Source: Streptomyces cylindrosporus
GTDB taxonomy: Bacteria > Actinomycetota > Actinomycetes > Streptomycetales > Streptomycetaceae
Length of the DNA stretch: 64,000 nt
Assembly (NCBI RefSeq): GCF_022698165.1
Contig: NZ_JALDAY010000003.1
Span: 248,001 to 312,000 of the forward strand
Direction of reading: 5' to 3'
Under the pieces are notes generated by a model. It was given only the letters and a program-made list of their open reading frames with translations. It ran no database searches and was not told the origin of the DNA. Positions 16,187-23,716 of this stretch are shown piece by piece. The position numbers were made by a program, and so were the translations under genes. Within the stretch, counting starts at the first letter, position 1. Each line of letters starts with the position of its first letter.

Positions 16187-16723
16187 GTGACGACCGGAGC
16201 CACCGTCTGGCTCACGGGTCTGCCGAGTGCCGGCAAGACCACCATCGCGTACGAGCTGGCCGGCCGGCTGCGCGAGGAGGGCCACCTCGTCGAGGTGCTC
16301 GACGGCGACGAGATCCGCGAGTTCATCTCGGCGGGCCTCGGCTTCAGCCGCGAGGACCGGCACACCAACGTGCAGCGCATCGGCTTCCTCGCCGAGCTGC
16401 TCGCCCGCAACGGCGTCAAGGCGCTCGTCCCGGTGATCGCGCCCTACGCCGACAGCCGCGAGGCGGTGCGCAAGCGCCACCAGGAGAGCGGGGCGCCCTA
16501 CATCGAGGTGCACGTGGCCACGCCGGTCGACGTGTGCTCCGTACGCGACGTGAAGGGTCTGTACGCCAAGCAGGCGGCGGGCGAGCTGACCGGGCTCACC
16601 GGGGTGGACGACCCCTACGAGGAGCCCGAGTCGCCCGACCTGCGCATCGAGTCGCAGCACCAGACCGTCCAGGAGTCCGCGGCCGCGGTCCACGCGCTGC
16701 TCACCGAAAGGGGACTGGCATGA
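16187..16723 (+). CDS. cysC: Adenylylsulfate kinase CysC
   Basis: A 178-residue APS kinase forming PAPS from APS and ATP. The P-loop is GLPSAGKTT, with DGDEIREF, FSREDRHTN and the lid KGLYAKQAAGE all present. GTG 16187 is preferred because CAGGAG lies six bases upstream; an earlier in-frame ATG at 16163 overlaps the cysH stop (ATGA) and would add eight residues. The C-terminal stop overlaps the cysD start. PAPS made here may serve sulfotransferases rather than the main sulfate route. Confidence 0.9.
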   Translation: MTTGATVWLTGLPSAGKTTIAYELAGRLREEGHLVEVLDGDEIREFISAGLGFSREDRHTNVQRIGFLAELLARNGVKALVPVIAPYADSREAVRKRHQESGAPYIEVHVATPVDVCSVRDVKGLYAKQAAGELTGLTGVDDPYEEPESPDLRIESQHQTVQESAAAVHALLTERGLA

Positions 16724-17655
16724 CGACCGTTGCCACCGTGGCGGAGGGGACGGCCTCGCCGTACGCCCTCTCCCATCTGGACGCGCTGGAGTCCGAGGCC
16801 GTCCACATCTTCCGTGAGGTGGCGGGCGAGTTCGAGCGGCCGGTGATCCTTTTCTCCGGCGGCAAGGACTCCATCGTCATGCTGCACCTGGCGCTGAAGG
16901 CCTTCGCCCCCGCGGCGGTCCCCTTCTCGCTGCTGCACGTGGACACCGGGCACAACTTCCCCGAGGTCATCGAGTACCGCGACCGCACGGTCGAGAAGCA
17001 CGGGCTGCGGCTGCACGTCGCGTCGGTGCAGGACTACATCGACCGGGGTGTGCTCAAGGAGCGTCCGGACGGGACCCGTAACCCGCTCCAGACGCTGCCG
17101 CTGACCGAGAAGATCCAGAGCGAGCGCTTCGACGCCGTCTTCGGCGGCGGGCGGCGCGACGAGGAGAAGGCCCGCGCCAAGGAACGGGTGTTCTCGCTGC
17201 GGGACGAGTTCTCGCAGTGGGACCCGCGCCGGCAGCGGCCCGAGCTGTGGAACCTCTACAACGGACGGCACGCACCCGGCGAGCACGTCCGCGTCTTCCC
17301 GCTCTCCAACTGGACCGAGCTGGACGTGTGGCAGTACATCGCCCGCGAGGGCATCGAGCTGCCCGAGATCTACTTCGCGCACGAGCGGGACGTGTTCCTG
17401 CGCAGCAACATGTGGCTGACCGCCGGTGAGTGGGGCGGCCCGAAGGACGGGGAGACCGTCGAGAGGCGGCTCATCCGCTACCGCACGGTCGGCGACATGT
17501 CCTGCACGGGCGCCGTCGATTCGGACGCGGTGACCCTGGAGCAGGTGATCGCCGAGATCGCCGCGTCCCGGCTGACCGAGCGCGGTGCGACCCGCGCCGA
17601 CGACAAGCTCTCCGAGGCCGCGATGGAAGACCGTAAGCGCGAGGGGTACTTCTAA
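16720..17655 (+). CDS. cysD: Sulfate adenylyltransferase subunit 2 CysD
   Basis: A 311-residue ATP-pyrophosphatase subunit of ATP sulfurylase. The PP-loop is FSGGKDSIVML and HVDTGHNFPE follows; GGGRRDEEKARAKERVFS is the family signature. It forms APS from sulfate and ATP together with the GTPase CysN encoded immediately after. ATG 16720 overlaps the cysC stop by four bases; CysN starts three bases after the cysD stop. Length is normal for the family. Confidence 0.94.
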   Translation: MTTVATVAEGTASPYALSHLDALESEAVHIFREVAGEFERPVILFSGGKDSIVMLHLALKAFAPAAVPFSLLHVDTGHNFPEVIEYRDRTVEKHGLRLHVASVQDYIDRGVLKERPDGTRNPLQTLPLTEKIQSERFDAVFGGGRRDEEKARAKERVFSLRDEFSQWDPRRQRPELWNLYNGRHAPGEHVRVFPLSNWTELDVWQYIAREGIELPEIYFAHERDVFLRSNMWLTAGEWGGPKDGETVERRLIRYRTVGDMSCTGAVDSDAVTLEQVIAEIAASRLTERGATRADDKLSEAAMEDRKREGYF

Positions 17656-17657
17656 GC

Positions 17658-18986
17658 ATGAGCACGACCACGGAACTCACCGAGACGACCCTGCTGCGGT
17701 TCGCCACCGCCGGTTCCGTCGACGACGGCAAGTCCACCCTCGTCGGCCGCCTGCTCCACGACTCCAAGTCGGTCCTCGCCGACCAGCTGGAGGCCGTCGA
17801 GCACGCCTCCCGCAACCGCGGCCAGGAGGCACCCGACCTGGCGCTGCTGACGGACGGCCTGCGCGCCGAACGCGAGCAGGGCATCACCATCGACGTGGCC
17901 TACCGCTACTTCGCCACCGCCAAGCGCCGGTTCATCCTCGCCGACACCCCCGGCCATGTGCAGTACACCCGCAACATGGTGACGGGTGCCTCCACGGCCG
18001 AGCTGACGGTGATCCTGGTCGACGCCCGCAACGGCGTCGTCGAGCAGACCCGCCGCCACGCCGCCATCGCCGCTCTCCTGCGCGTCCCGCACGTGGTCCT
18101 CGCCGTCAACAAGATGGACCTCGTCGACTACCAGGAGTCCGTCTTCGCCGCGATCGCCGAGGAGTTCACGGCGTACGCGCTGGAGCTGGGCGTCCCGGAG
18201 ATCACCGCGATCCCGATCTCGGCTCTGGCCGGCGACAACGTCGTGGACCCGTCCGCGAACATGGACTGGTACGGCGGTCCGACCTTCCTGGAGCACCTGG
18301 AGACGGTCCCGGTCACCCACGACCTGAGCCACTGCCACGCGCGCCTGCCCGTGCAGTACGTGATCCGCCCGCAGACCGCCGAGCACCCCGACTACCGGGG
18401 TTACGCCGGTCAGATCGCCGCGGGTTCCTTCCACGTCGGCGAGGCGGTCACCGTTCTGCCGTCCGGCCGGGCGACGAAGATCTCCGGCATCGACCTGCTC
18501 GGCGAGCCGGTCGAGGCCGCCTGGACCACCCAGTCGGTGACGATCCTCCTGGAGGACGACATCGACATCTCGCGCGGCGACCTGATCGTGCCCAGCAAGG
18601 ACGCCCCGCCGACCACGCAGGACATCGAGGCGACGGTCTGCCATGTCGCCGACGCCGCGCTGACCGTCGGCCACCGGGTGCTGCTCAAGCACGGCACCCG
18701 CACGGTCAAGGCGATCGTCAAGGACATCCCGTCCCGGCTCACGCTCGACGACCTGTCCCTGCACCCGCACCCGGGACAGCTCGTCGCCAACGACATCGGC
18801 CGCGTGAAGATCCGCACCGCGGAGCCGCTGCCGGTGGACTCCTACGCCGACTCGCGTCGCACGGGCTCGTTCATCCTGATCGACCCCAGCGACGGCACCA
18901 CGCTCACCGCGGGCATGGTCGGCGAGTCGTTCGCGTCCCCCGAGCCCGTCAAGGACGAGGCCGAGGACGACGGGTGGGACTTCTGA
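17658..18986 (+). CDS. cysN: Sulfate adenylyltransferase subunit 1 CysN (GTPase)
   Basis: A 442-residue translation-factor-like GTPase that drives CysD. G1 is GSVDDGKST, G3 is DTPGH and G4 is NKMD; EF-Tu-like beta-barrel domains follow (QYVIRPQTAEHPDYRGYAGQ onward). There is no fused APS kinase domain, consistent with the separate cysC. ATG 17658 lies two bases after the cysD stop. It is the last strongly recognised gene of the coupled cys core. Confidence 0.94.
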   Translation: MSTTTELTETTLLRFATAGSVDDGKSTLVGRLLHDSKSVLADQLEAVEHASRNRGQEAPDLALLTDGLRAEREQGITIDVAYRYFATAKRRFILADTPGHVQYTRNMVTGASTAELTVILVDARNGVVEQTRRHAAIAALLRVPHVVLAVNKMDLVDYQESVFAAIAEEFTAYALELGVPEITAIPISALAGDNVVDPSANMDWYGGPTFLEHLETVPVTHDLSHCHARLPVQYVIRPQTAEHPDYRGYAGQIAAGSFHVGEAVTVLPSGRATKISGIDLLGEPVEAAWTTQSVTILLEDDIDISRGDLIVPSKDAPPTTQDIEATVCHVADAALTVGHRVLLKHGTRTVKAIVKDIPSRLTLDDLSLHPHPGQLVANDIGRVKIRTAEPLPVDSYADSRRTGSFILIDPSDGTTLTAGMVGESFASPEPVKDEAEDDGWDF

Positions 18987-18987
18987 C

Positions 18988-19092
18988 GTGAACTCCCTCG
19001 ACTACTACTCCACGTTCGCCAAGGAGGGCGGCCGCGTCGGCAGCGGCGACCTCGGCAGCGGGCAGGGCGGAGTGGCGCGATGTGTGCGCTGA
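18988..19092 (+). CDS. Candidate small ORF after cysN (34 aa)
   Basis: A GTG-started frame one base after the cysN stop encodes 34 residues beginning VNSLDYYSTFAKEGGRVG. A GGGTGGGA stretch could serve as its ribosome site. It may be a true microprotein, a decayed gene start, or chance; I do not recognise it. Confidence 0.3.
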   Translation: MNSLDYYSTFAKEGGRVGSGDLGSGQGGVARCVR

Positions 19093-19169
19093 CGTACGCG
19101 CACCGCTTGCGCGCCCTCACCCCCCACCGCCGTAGACGCAGACCTGCCGACCTCCCGGCCACGACCTGA
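19080..19169 (+). CDS. Candidate leader ORF upstream of the sulfonate ABC genes (29 aa)
   Basis: ATG 19080 is preceded by GCGGAG with seven-base spacing and opens a 29-residue frame beginning MCALTYAHRLRALTPH with an Arg-rich middle, ending 39 bases before the binding-protein start. A cysteine codon at position 2 and the location resemble a sulfur-responsive leader, but the peptide does not match the RRHVDL type. It overlaps the end of the other small ORF in a different frame. Confidence 0.35.
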   Translation: MCALTYAHRLRALTPHRRRRRPADLPATT

Positions 19170-19208
19170 GAGACCGTGACCGCCGGGCCTCCGAGAGGAA
19201 CACCTCCC

Positions 19209-20315
19209 GTGCCTGCTACATCCGCTCGTCGCCGTATCTTCGCGGTCATAGCCGCGCTCCCTCTGCTCACCCTCGCCGCCTGCGGTTACGGGTCCAAGTC
19301 CACGACGGACAACGCCAAGGAGAAGGTCGCCGCCGGGTCGTCGAAGATCGACGGACTCGACTCCGTCAAGATCGGCTACTTCGGCAACCTGACCCACGGC
19401 ACGGCGCTCGTCGCCCGTCAGCAGGGCCTGTTCCAGAAGCAGCTGGGCGCCACCAAGGCGGACTACCAGATCTTCAACGCCGGTCCCTCGGAGATCGAGG
19501 CCCTCAACTCGGGCTCCATCGACATCGGCTGGATCGGCCCCTCCCCTGCGATCAACGGTTACGTCAAGTCCAACGGCAAGGGCCTGAAGATCATCAGCGG
19601 CTCGGCCTCGGGCGGCGTGAAGCTCGTGGTCAACCCCAAGAAGATCAAGTCCCTCAAGGACGTCAAGGGCAAGAAGATCGCGACCCCGCAGCTCGGCAAC
19701 ACGCAGGACGTTGCGTTCCTCAACTGGATCGCCGACCAGGGCTGGAAGGTCGACGCGAACACCGGCAAGGGCGATGTGTCGGTGGTCCGCACCGACAACA
19801 AGATCACCCCGGACGCCTACAAGTCCGGTGCCATCGACGGCGCCTGGGTGCCGGAGCCGACCGCGTCCAAGCTGGTCGCCGAGGGCGGCAAGGTGCTGCT
19901 CGACGAGGCGACGCTGTGGCCGGACAAGAAGTTCGTGATCACGAACATCATCGTGCGGGCGGCCTTCCTCAAGGAGCACCCGAAGGCGGTCGAGGCCGTG
20001 CTGAAGGCCTCCGTCGAGGCCAACAAGTGGATCAACGCCAACCCCGACAAGGCGAAGGCGGTGGCGAACAAGCAGCTCGAGGCGGACTCGGGCAAGGCGC
20101 TCCCGGCGAACGTCCTCGACCCGGCCTGGAAGTCGATCCAGTTCACCGACGACCCGCTGGCCTCCACCCTCAACACCGAGGCGGAGCACGCGGTCAAGGC
20201 CGGTCTGCTGGAGAAGCCCGACCTGAAGGGCATCTACGACCTCACGCTCCTCAACAAGGTCCTCAAGGCCGAGGGCGAGAGCACGGTCGACGACGCCGGT
20301 CTCGGCAGCAGCTGA
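19209..20315 (+). CDS. Sulfonate/nitrate-type ABC substrate-binding lipoprotein
   Basis: A 368-residue SsuA/TauA-family binding protein. The signal peptide ends with the lipobox LTLAAC, putting the lipidated cysteine at residue 25. KIGYFGNLTHGTALVARQQG and GSIDIGWIGPSPAIN are conserved binding-cleft segments. The GTG start follows AGAGGAA. Position after the sulfate genes and before SsuC/SsuB-like partners suggests it captures an organosulfonate or sulfate ester as a sulfur source; the ligand is inferred from context only. Confidence 0.88.
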   Translation: MPATSARRRIFAVIAALPLLTLAACGYGSKSTTDNAKEKVAAGSSKIDGLDSVKIGYFGNLTHGTALVARQQGLFQKQLGATKADYQIFNAGPSEIEALNSGSIDIGWIGPSPAINGYVKSNGKGLKIISGSASGGVKLVVNPKKIKSLKDVKGKKIATPQLGNTQDVAFLNWIADQGWKVDANTGKGDVSVVRTDNKITPDAYKSGAIDGAWVPEPTASKLVAEGGKVLLDEATLWPDKKFVITNIIVRAAFLKEHPKAVEAVLKASVEANKWINANPDKAKAVANKQLEADSGKALPANVLDPAWKSIQFTDDPLASTLNTEAEHAVKAGLLEKPDLKGIYDLTLLNKVLKAEGESTVDDAGLGSS

Positions 20316-20348
20316 CAAGTCCCGATGAGTTCCCAGGAGGTGACGACC

Positions 20349-21134
20349 ATGGCCACGACCACGACGCTCGCCAAGGCCGAGGAGTCGGTGGAGTACGCCG
20401 CTCGCCTTGAGCACGTCTCGAAGTCCTTCGCAGGACCGGGCGGGCAGCAGCTCGTCCTGGACGACATCAGCCTCGATGTCGCGCCCGGCGAGTTCGTCAC
20501 CCTCCTGGGGGCCTCGGGGTGCGGCAAGTCCACGCTGCTGAACCTGGTGGCGGGCCTGGACAAGCCGACCGTCGGATCGATCGCGACGGACGGCCGCCCG
20601 GCCCTGATGTTCCAGGAGCACGCTCTCTTCCCGTGGCTGACCGCGGGCAAGAACATCGAACTCGCCCTCAAGCTGAGGGGAGTCGTGAAGAACGAACGGC
20701 GCGACAAGGCCGAGCATCTGCTCGAACTCGTCCGCCTGAAGGGCGCGTACGGCAAGCGCGTCCACGAACTGTCGGGCGGTATGCGCCAGCGTGTGGCGCT
20801 GGCGCGGGCGCTCGCCCAGGAGAGCAACCTGCTACTGATGGACGAGCCGTTCGCGGCCCTCGACGCCATCACGCGGGACGTGCTGCACGACGAGCTGACC
20901 CGGATCTGGGCCGAGACCGGCGTCTCCGTCCTCTTCGTCACGCACAACGTGCGCGAGGCGGTGCGGCTCGCCCAGCGCGTCATCCTGCTGTCGTCCCGCC
21001 CGGGCCGGATCGCACGCGAGTGGACGGTGGGGATCCCGCAGCCGCGGCGCATCGAGGACGCGCCCGTCGCCGAACTGTCCCTCGAGATCACCGATGTACT
21101 GCGTGGGGAGATCCGCCGTCATGGCCAGCACTGA
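20349..21134 (+). CDS. ABC transporter ATP-binding protein (SsuB/TauB-like)
   Basis: A 261-residue ATPase. Walker A is GASGCGKST, the Q-loop lies in MFQEHALFPWLT, the signature is LSGGMRQR, Walker B is LLLMDEPF and the H-loop is FVTHNVREAV. HALFPWLT is typical of the sulfonate/taurine/nitrate importers. ATG 20349 with CAGGAGG at 20334-20340 is chosen over an upstream ATG at 20325. Its end overlaps the permease start by 14 bases, showing coupling. Confidence 0.9.
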   Translation: MATTTTLAKAEESVEYAARLEHVSKSFAGPGGQQLVLDDISLDVAPGEFVTLLGASGCGKSTLLNLVAGLDKPTVGSIATDGRPALMFQEHALFPWLTAGKNIELALKLRGVVKNERRDKAEHLLELVRLKGAYGKRVHELSGGMRQRVALARALAQESNLLLMDEPFAALDAITRDVLHDELTRIWAETGVSVLFVTHNVREAVRLAQRVILLSSRPGRIAREWTVGIPQPRRIEDAPVAELSLEITDVLRGEIRRHGQH

Positions 21135-21999
21135 GACCACGCCGGCCCAGGACGCCGGATCCGTCGAGGCCGGCCTCGACGCGCTGGAGACCACGGCCAC
21201 CGGCCGTACGCCCTTCAGCCAGACCTTCAAGAACAAGATCCTGCCGCCCATCATCGCCATCGCCGTCGTGCTGGTGGCCTGGAGCCTGCTCTACCCGGTC
21301 GTCGACGACCCGTCGAAGCTGCCCTCCCCCGGGGACGTGTGGGGCGAGGTCGAGGACCAGTGGCTCAAGGGAACCCTGCTCGACTACATCTGGGGCAGCG
21401 TCTCCCGGGGTCTGCTGGGCTTCCTGCTCGCGCTGGCCATCGGTACGCCGCTGGGCCTGCTGGTGGCGCGGGTGAAGTTCGTGCGCGCGGCGTTCGGCCC
21501 GATCCTCTCCGGTCTGCAGTCGCTGCCCTCGGTCGCGTGGGTCGCCCCGGCGGTGATCTGGCTGGGTCTGAACAACTCGGTGATGTTCACCGTCATCCTG
21601 CTCGGCGCGGTCCCCTCGATCGCCAACGGTCTGGTGTCGGGCGTCGACCAGGTGCCCCCGCTGTTCCTGCGCGCGGGCCGCACGCTCGGCGCGACGGGAC
21701 TGCGCGGCACCTGGCACATCGTGATGCCGGCGGCGCTACCCGGTTACGTGGCCGGCCTCAAGCAGGGCTGGGCGTTCTCCTGGCGCTCGCTGATGGCCGC
21801 CGAGATCATCGCCCAGTCCCCCGACATGGGCATGGGCCTGGGCCAACTGCTGGAGGTGGGCCGCACCAACAGCAGCATGGCGACGGTCTTCCTCGCCATC
21901 CTCCTGATCCTGTTCGTCGGCATCGCCATCGACCTCCTCATCTTCAGCCCGCTGGAGCGCTGGGTGCTGCGCAGCCGCGGCCTGCTGGTGAAGAGCTGA
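21121..21999 (+). CDS. ABC transporter permease (SsuC/TauC-like)
   Basis: A 292-residue membrane permease with about six helices beginning at ILPPIIAIAVVLVAWSLLY. The EAA-loop region is GRTLGATGLRGTWHIVMPAALPGYVAGLKQGWAF (read as segments; conserved G and MPAALP). It partners with the binding protein and ATPase just upstream and overlaps the ATPase gene. The downstream chelatase starts four bases after its stop, so all four genes probably share a transcript. Confidence 0.9.
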   Translation: MASTETTPAQDAGSVEAGLDALETTATGRTPFSQTFKNKILPPIIAIAVVLVAWSLLYPVVDDPSKLPSPGDVWGEVEDQWLKGTLLDYIWGSVSRGLLGFLLALAIGTPLGLLVARVKFVRAAFGPILSGLQSLPSVAWVAPAVIWLGLNNSVMFTVILLGAVPSIANGLVSGVDQVPPLFLRAGRTLGATGLRGTWHIVMPAALPGYVAGLKQGWAFSWRSLMAAEIIAQSPDMGMGLGQLLEVGRTNSSMATVFLAILLILFVGIAIDLLIFSPLERWVLRSRGLLVKS

Positions 22000-22003
22000 G
22001 CCC

Positions 22004-22747
22004 ATGCGCCATTCGAAGCCGGTACTCCTGGTCATCGCCCACGGCAGCCGCGACCCGCGGCACGCCGCGACGGTGCACGCCCTCGTCCGCCGGGTGCGCT
22101 CGCTGCGCCCGGACGTACGGGTGGAGACCGGCTTCCTGGACTTCAACATCCCGTCCGTGCAAGGGGTGTTGGAGTCCCTGGCGGCGGAGGGCGTACGTGA
22201 AGTCGTGGCCCTGCCCCTCCTGTTGACCCGCGCGTTCCACGCGAAGGCGGACATCCCGGCGGTCCTGCGCGACGCCCCGCCCCAGCTGCGCATCCGCCAG
22301 GCGGAGGTGCTCGGCCCGTCGCCGCTCCTGCTGTCCGCGCTCGAACGCCGTCTGTACGAGGCCGGGTTGACGCCCGCCGACAAGTCCTCGACCGGGGTCG
22401 TGCTGGCCTCGGCGGGGTCCACCGACCCGGAGGCGATCGCAGTGATCGCAGAAATCGCGCGGGAGTGGCGGCACACCGGTTGGTGCGCCGTGCGACCTGC
22501 GTTCGCCTCCGCATCCCTCCCCCGCACCGAGGACGCGGTACGCAAACTGCGCGCCCTGGGCTGCGCGAAGGTCGCGGTGGCCCCGTACGTCCTGGCCCCC
22601 GGCTTCCTCCCGGACCGCATCGCGCGGGGCGCGGCGGAGGCGGACGTGCTCGCCGACGTACTCGGCCCGGCGCCGGAGGTGGCGCGGGTGCTGCTGGAGC
22701 GGTACGACGCGGCCCGCACGCCCGAACTGGCCGCGGTCAGCGCCTAG
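22004..22747 (+). CDS. Sirohydrochlorin chelatase (CbiX/SirB-like)
   Basis: A 247-residue chelatase with two CbiX-like halves: LLVIAHGSRDPRHAAT with the metal-entry histidine in the first, and VAVAPYVLAPGFLPDRIA in the second. It inserts Fe(II) (or Co) into sirohydrochlorin, giving siroheme for the sulfite reductase of the same locus. It is read directly after the sulfonate transporter, four bases apart. The stop abuts the stop of a convergent gene with no gap. Confidence 0.88.
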   Translation: MRHSKPVLLVIAHGSRDPRHAATVHALVRRVRSLRPDVRVETGFLDFNIPSVQGVLESLAAEGVREVVALPLLLTRAFHAKADIPAVLRDAPPQLRIRQAEVLGPSPLLLSALERRLYEAGLTPADKSSTGVVLASAGSTDPEAIAVIAEIAREWRHTGWCAVRPAFASASLPRTEDAVRKLRALGCAKVAVAPYVLAPGFLPDRIARGAAEADVLADVLGPAPEVARVLLERYDAARTPELAAVSA

Positions 22748-23686
22748 TCAGTCGAGCAGGGCCGTCAGGTAGTCCTCCAGGCGCCGGGTGAGCAGCTCCG
22801 GCGTCAGATCGGTCCGCCCCAACTCCCGCCACGGCACGGCGACCTTCTCCGCGTCCGGCGCGTAGGCCAGGGCGTCGAGCATGCGCCAGTACAGGTGGGC
22901 CTTCGGGTCCTCGTCGAGGGTGCCGCCGGCCGCGCGGTAGTGGTCGGCGAAGCGCAGGCCCGCGGGCACGCCGTACAGCAGGGTGAGCGCGGTCGAGCAG
23001 TGGGAGACGTCCAGGTCGGCCGGTCCCCAGGAGGTCTCCACCCAGTCGACCACGCCCGTGACGGCCAGATCCGCTCCCTCACCCGTGAAGAGAACGTTTC
23101 CCGGATGGAAGTCACGGTGCAGGAAACAAGGCCGGTACGGCGGCGGAGGCTGCCGGATCACGTCCACGGCCCGCCGCCACAGCTCCGGCCGCGCGGTGCC
23201 CTCCGGTACCCGCACCCGCTCGGCATCGGTCCATGCCTGGTACGTGCGCGGCCGGTCCGCCTCCGCCACCCGCAGCCCGTGAATCGCGGCCAACTGCCGG
23301 GCCAGCAGCACACTTCTGCGCTCGACGTTCCTCTCGTCCACCCGCACGGCGCCCGGCAGCAGCGACATCACCAGCGAGGGATGGTCGCAGTGCTCCCCGG
23401 TCGCGTCCACGGCGTGCAGCCGGGCGGCCGGCACGTCCGTGTCCGCGAGCAGCCGCAGGATGTCCGCCTCACGGCCGAGCAGCCCGGCCGCGGCCCTCAG
23501 ATAGAAGGGCCGGACGAAGGAGCGCAGCACCAGGGTGTACGGCTGTCCCGAGGCGCCCTCGATGTCCAGCCGCCGCATCCGCGAGGTCCAGCCGCCGCGC
23601 AGGGCGGTGACGTCGCGGATGCGGTCGCCGGGGTGCAGGGTCTTCTCCACCCAGAGGCGGGTCCTGGACCAGTCCTCCTCAGTCAT
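22748..23686 (-). CDS. Aminoglycoside-phosphotransferase-family kinase
   Basis: A 312-residue APH/choline-kinase-fold protein. The catalytic loop is FLHRDFHPGNVLF (HxDxxxxN) and the metal-binding Asp is in VVDWVETSWGPADLDVSH. The substrate is unknown; many such actinobacterial proteins phosphorylate sugars, amino alcohols or antibiotics. The gene converges on the chelatase with no intergenic space and is transcribed away from the beta-helix gene cluster boundary. Confidence 0.82.
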   Translation of the reverse strand: MTEEDWSRTRLWVEKTLHPGDRIRDVTALRGGWTSRMRRLDIEGASGQPYTLVLRSFVRPFYLRAAAGLLGREADILRLLADTDVPAARLHAVDATGEHCDHPSLVMSLLPGAVRVDERNVERRSVLLARQLAAIHGLRVAEADRPRTYQAWTDAERVRVPEGTARPELWRRAVDVIRQPPPPYRPCFLHRDFHPGNVLFTGEGADLAVTGVVDWVETSWGPADLDVSHCSTALTLLYGVPAGLRFADHYRAAGGTLDEDPKAHLYWRMLDALAYAPDAEKVAVPWRELGRTDLTPELLTRRLEDYLTALLD

Positions 23687-23716
23687 GGCTCCTGAGCCTA
23701 CTGATCGACGTCCGGC

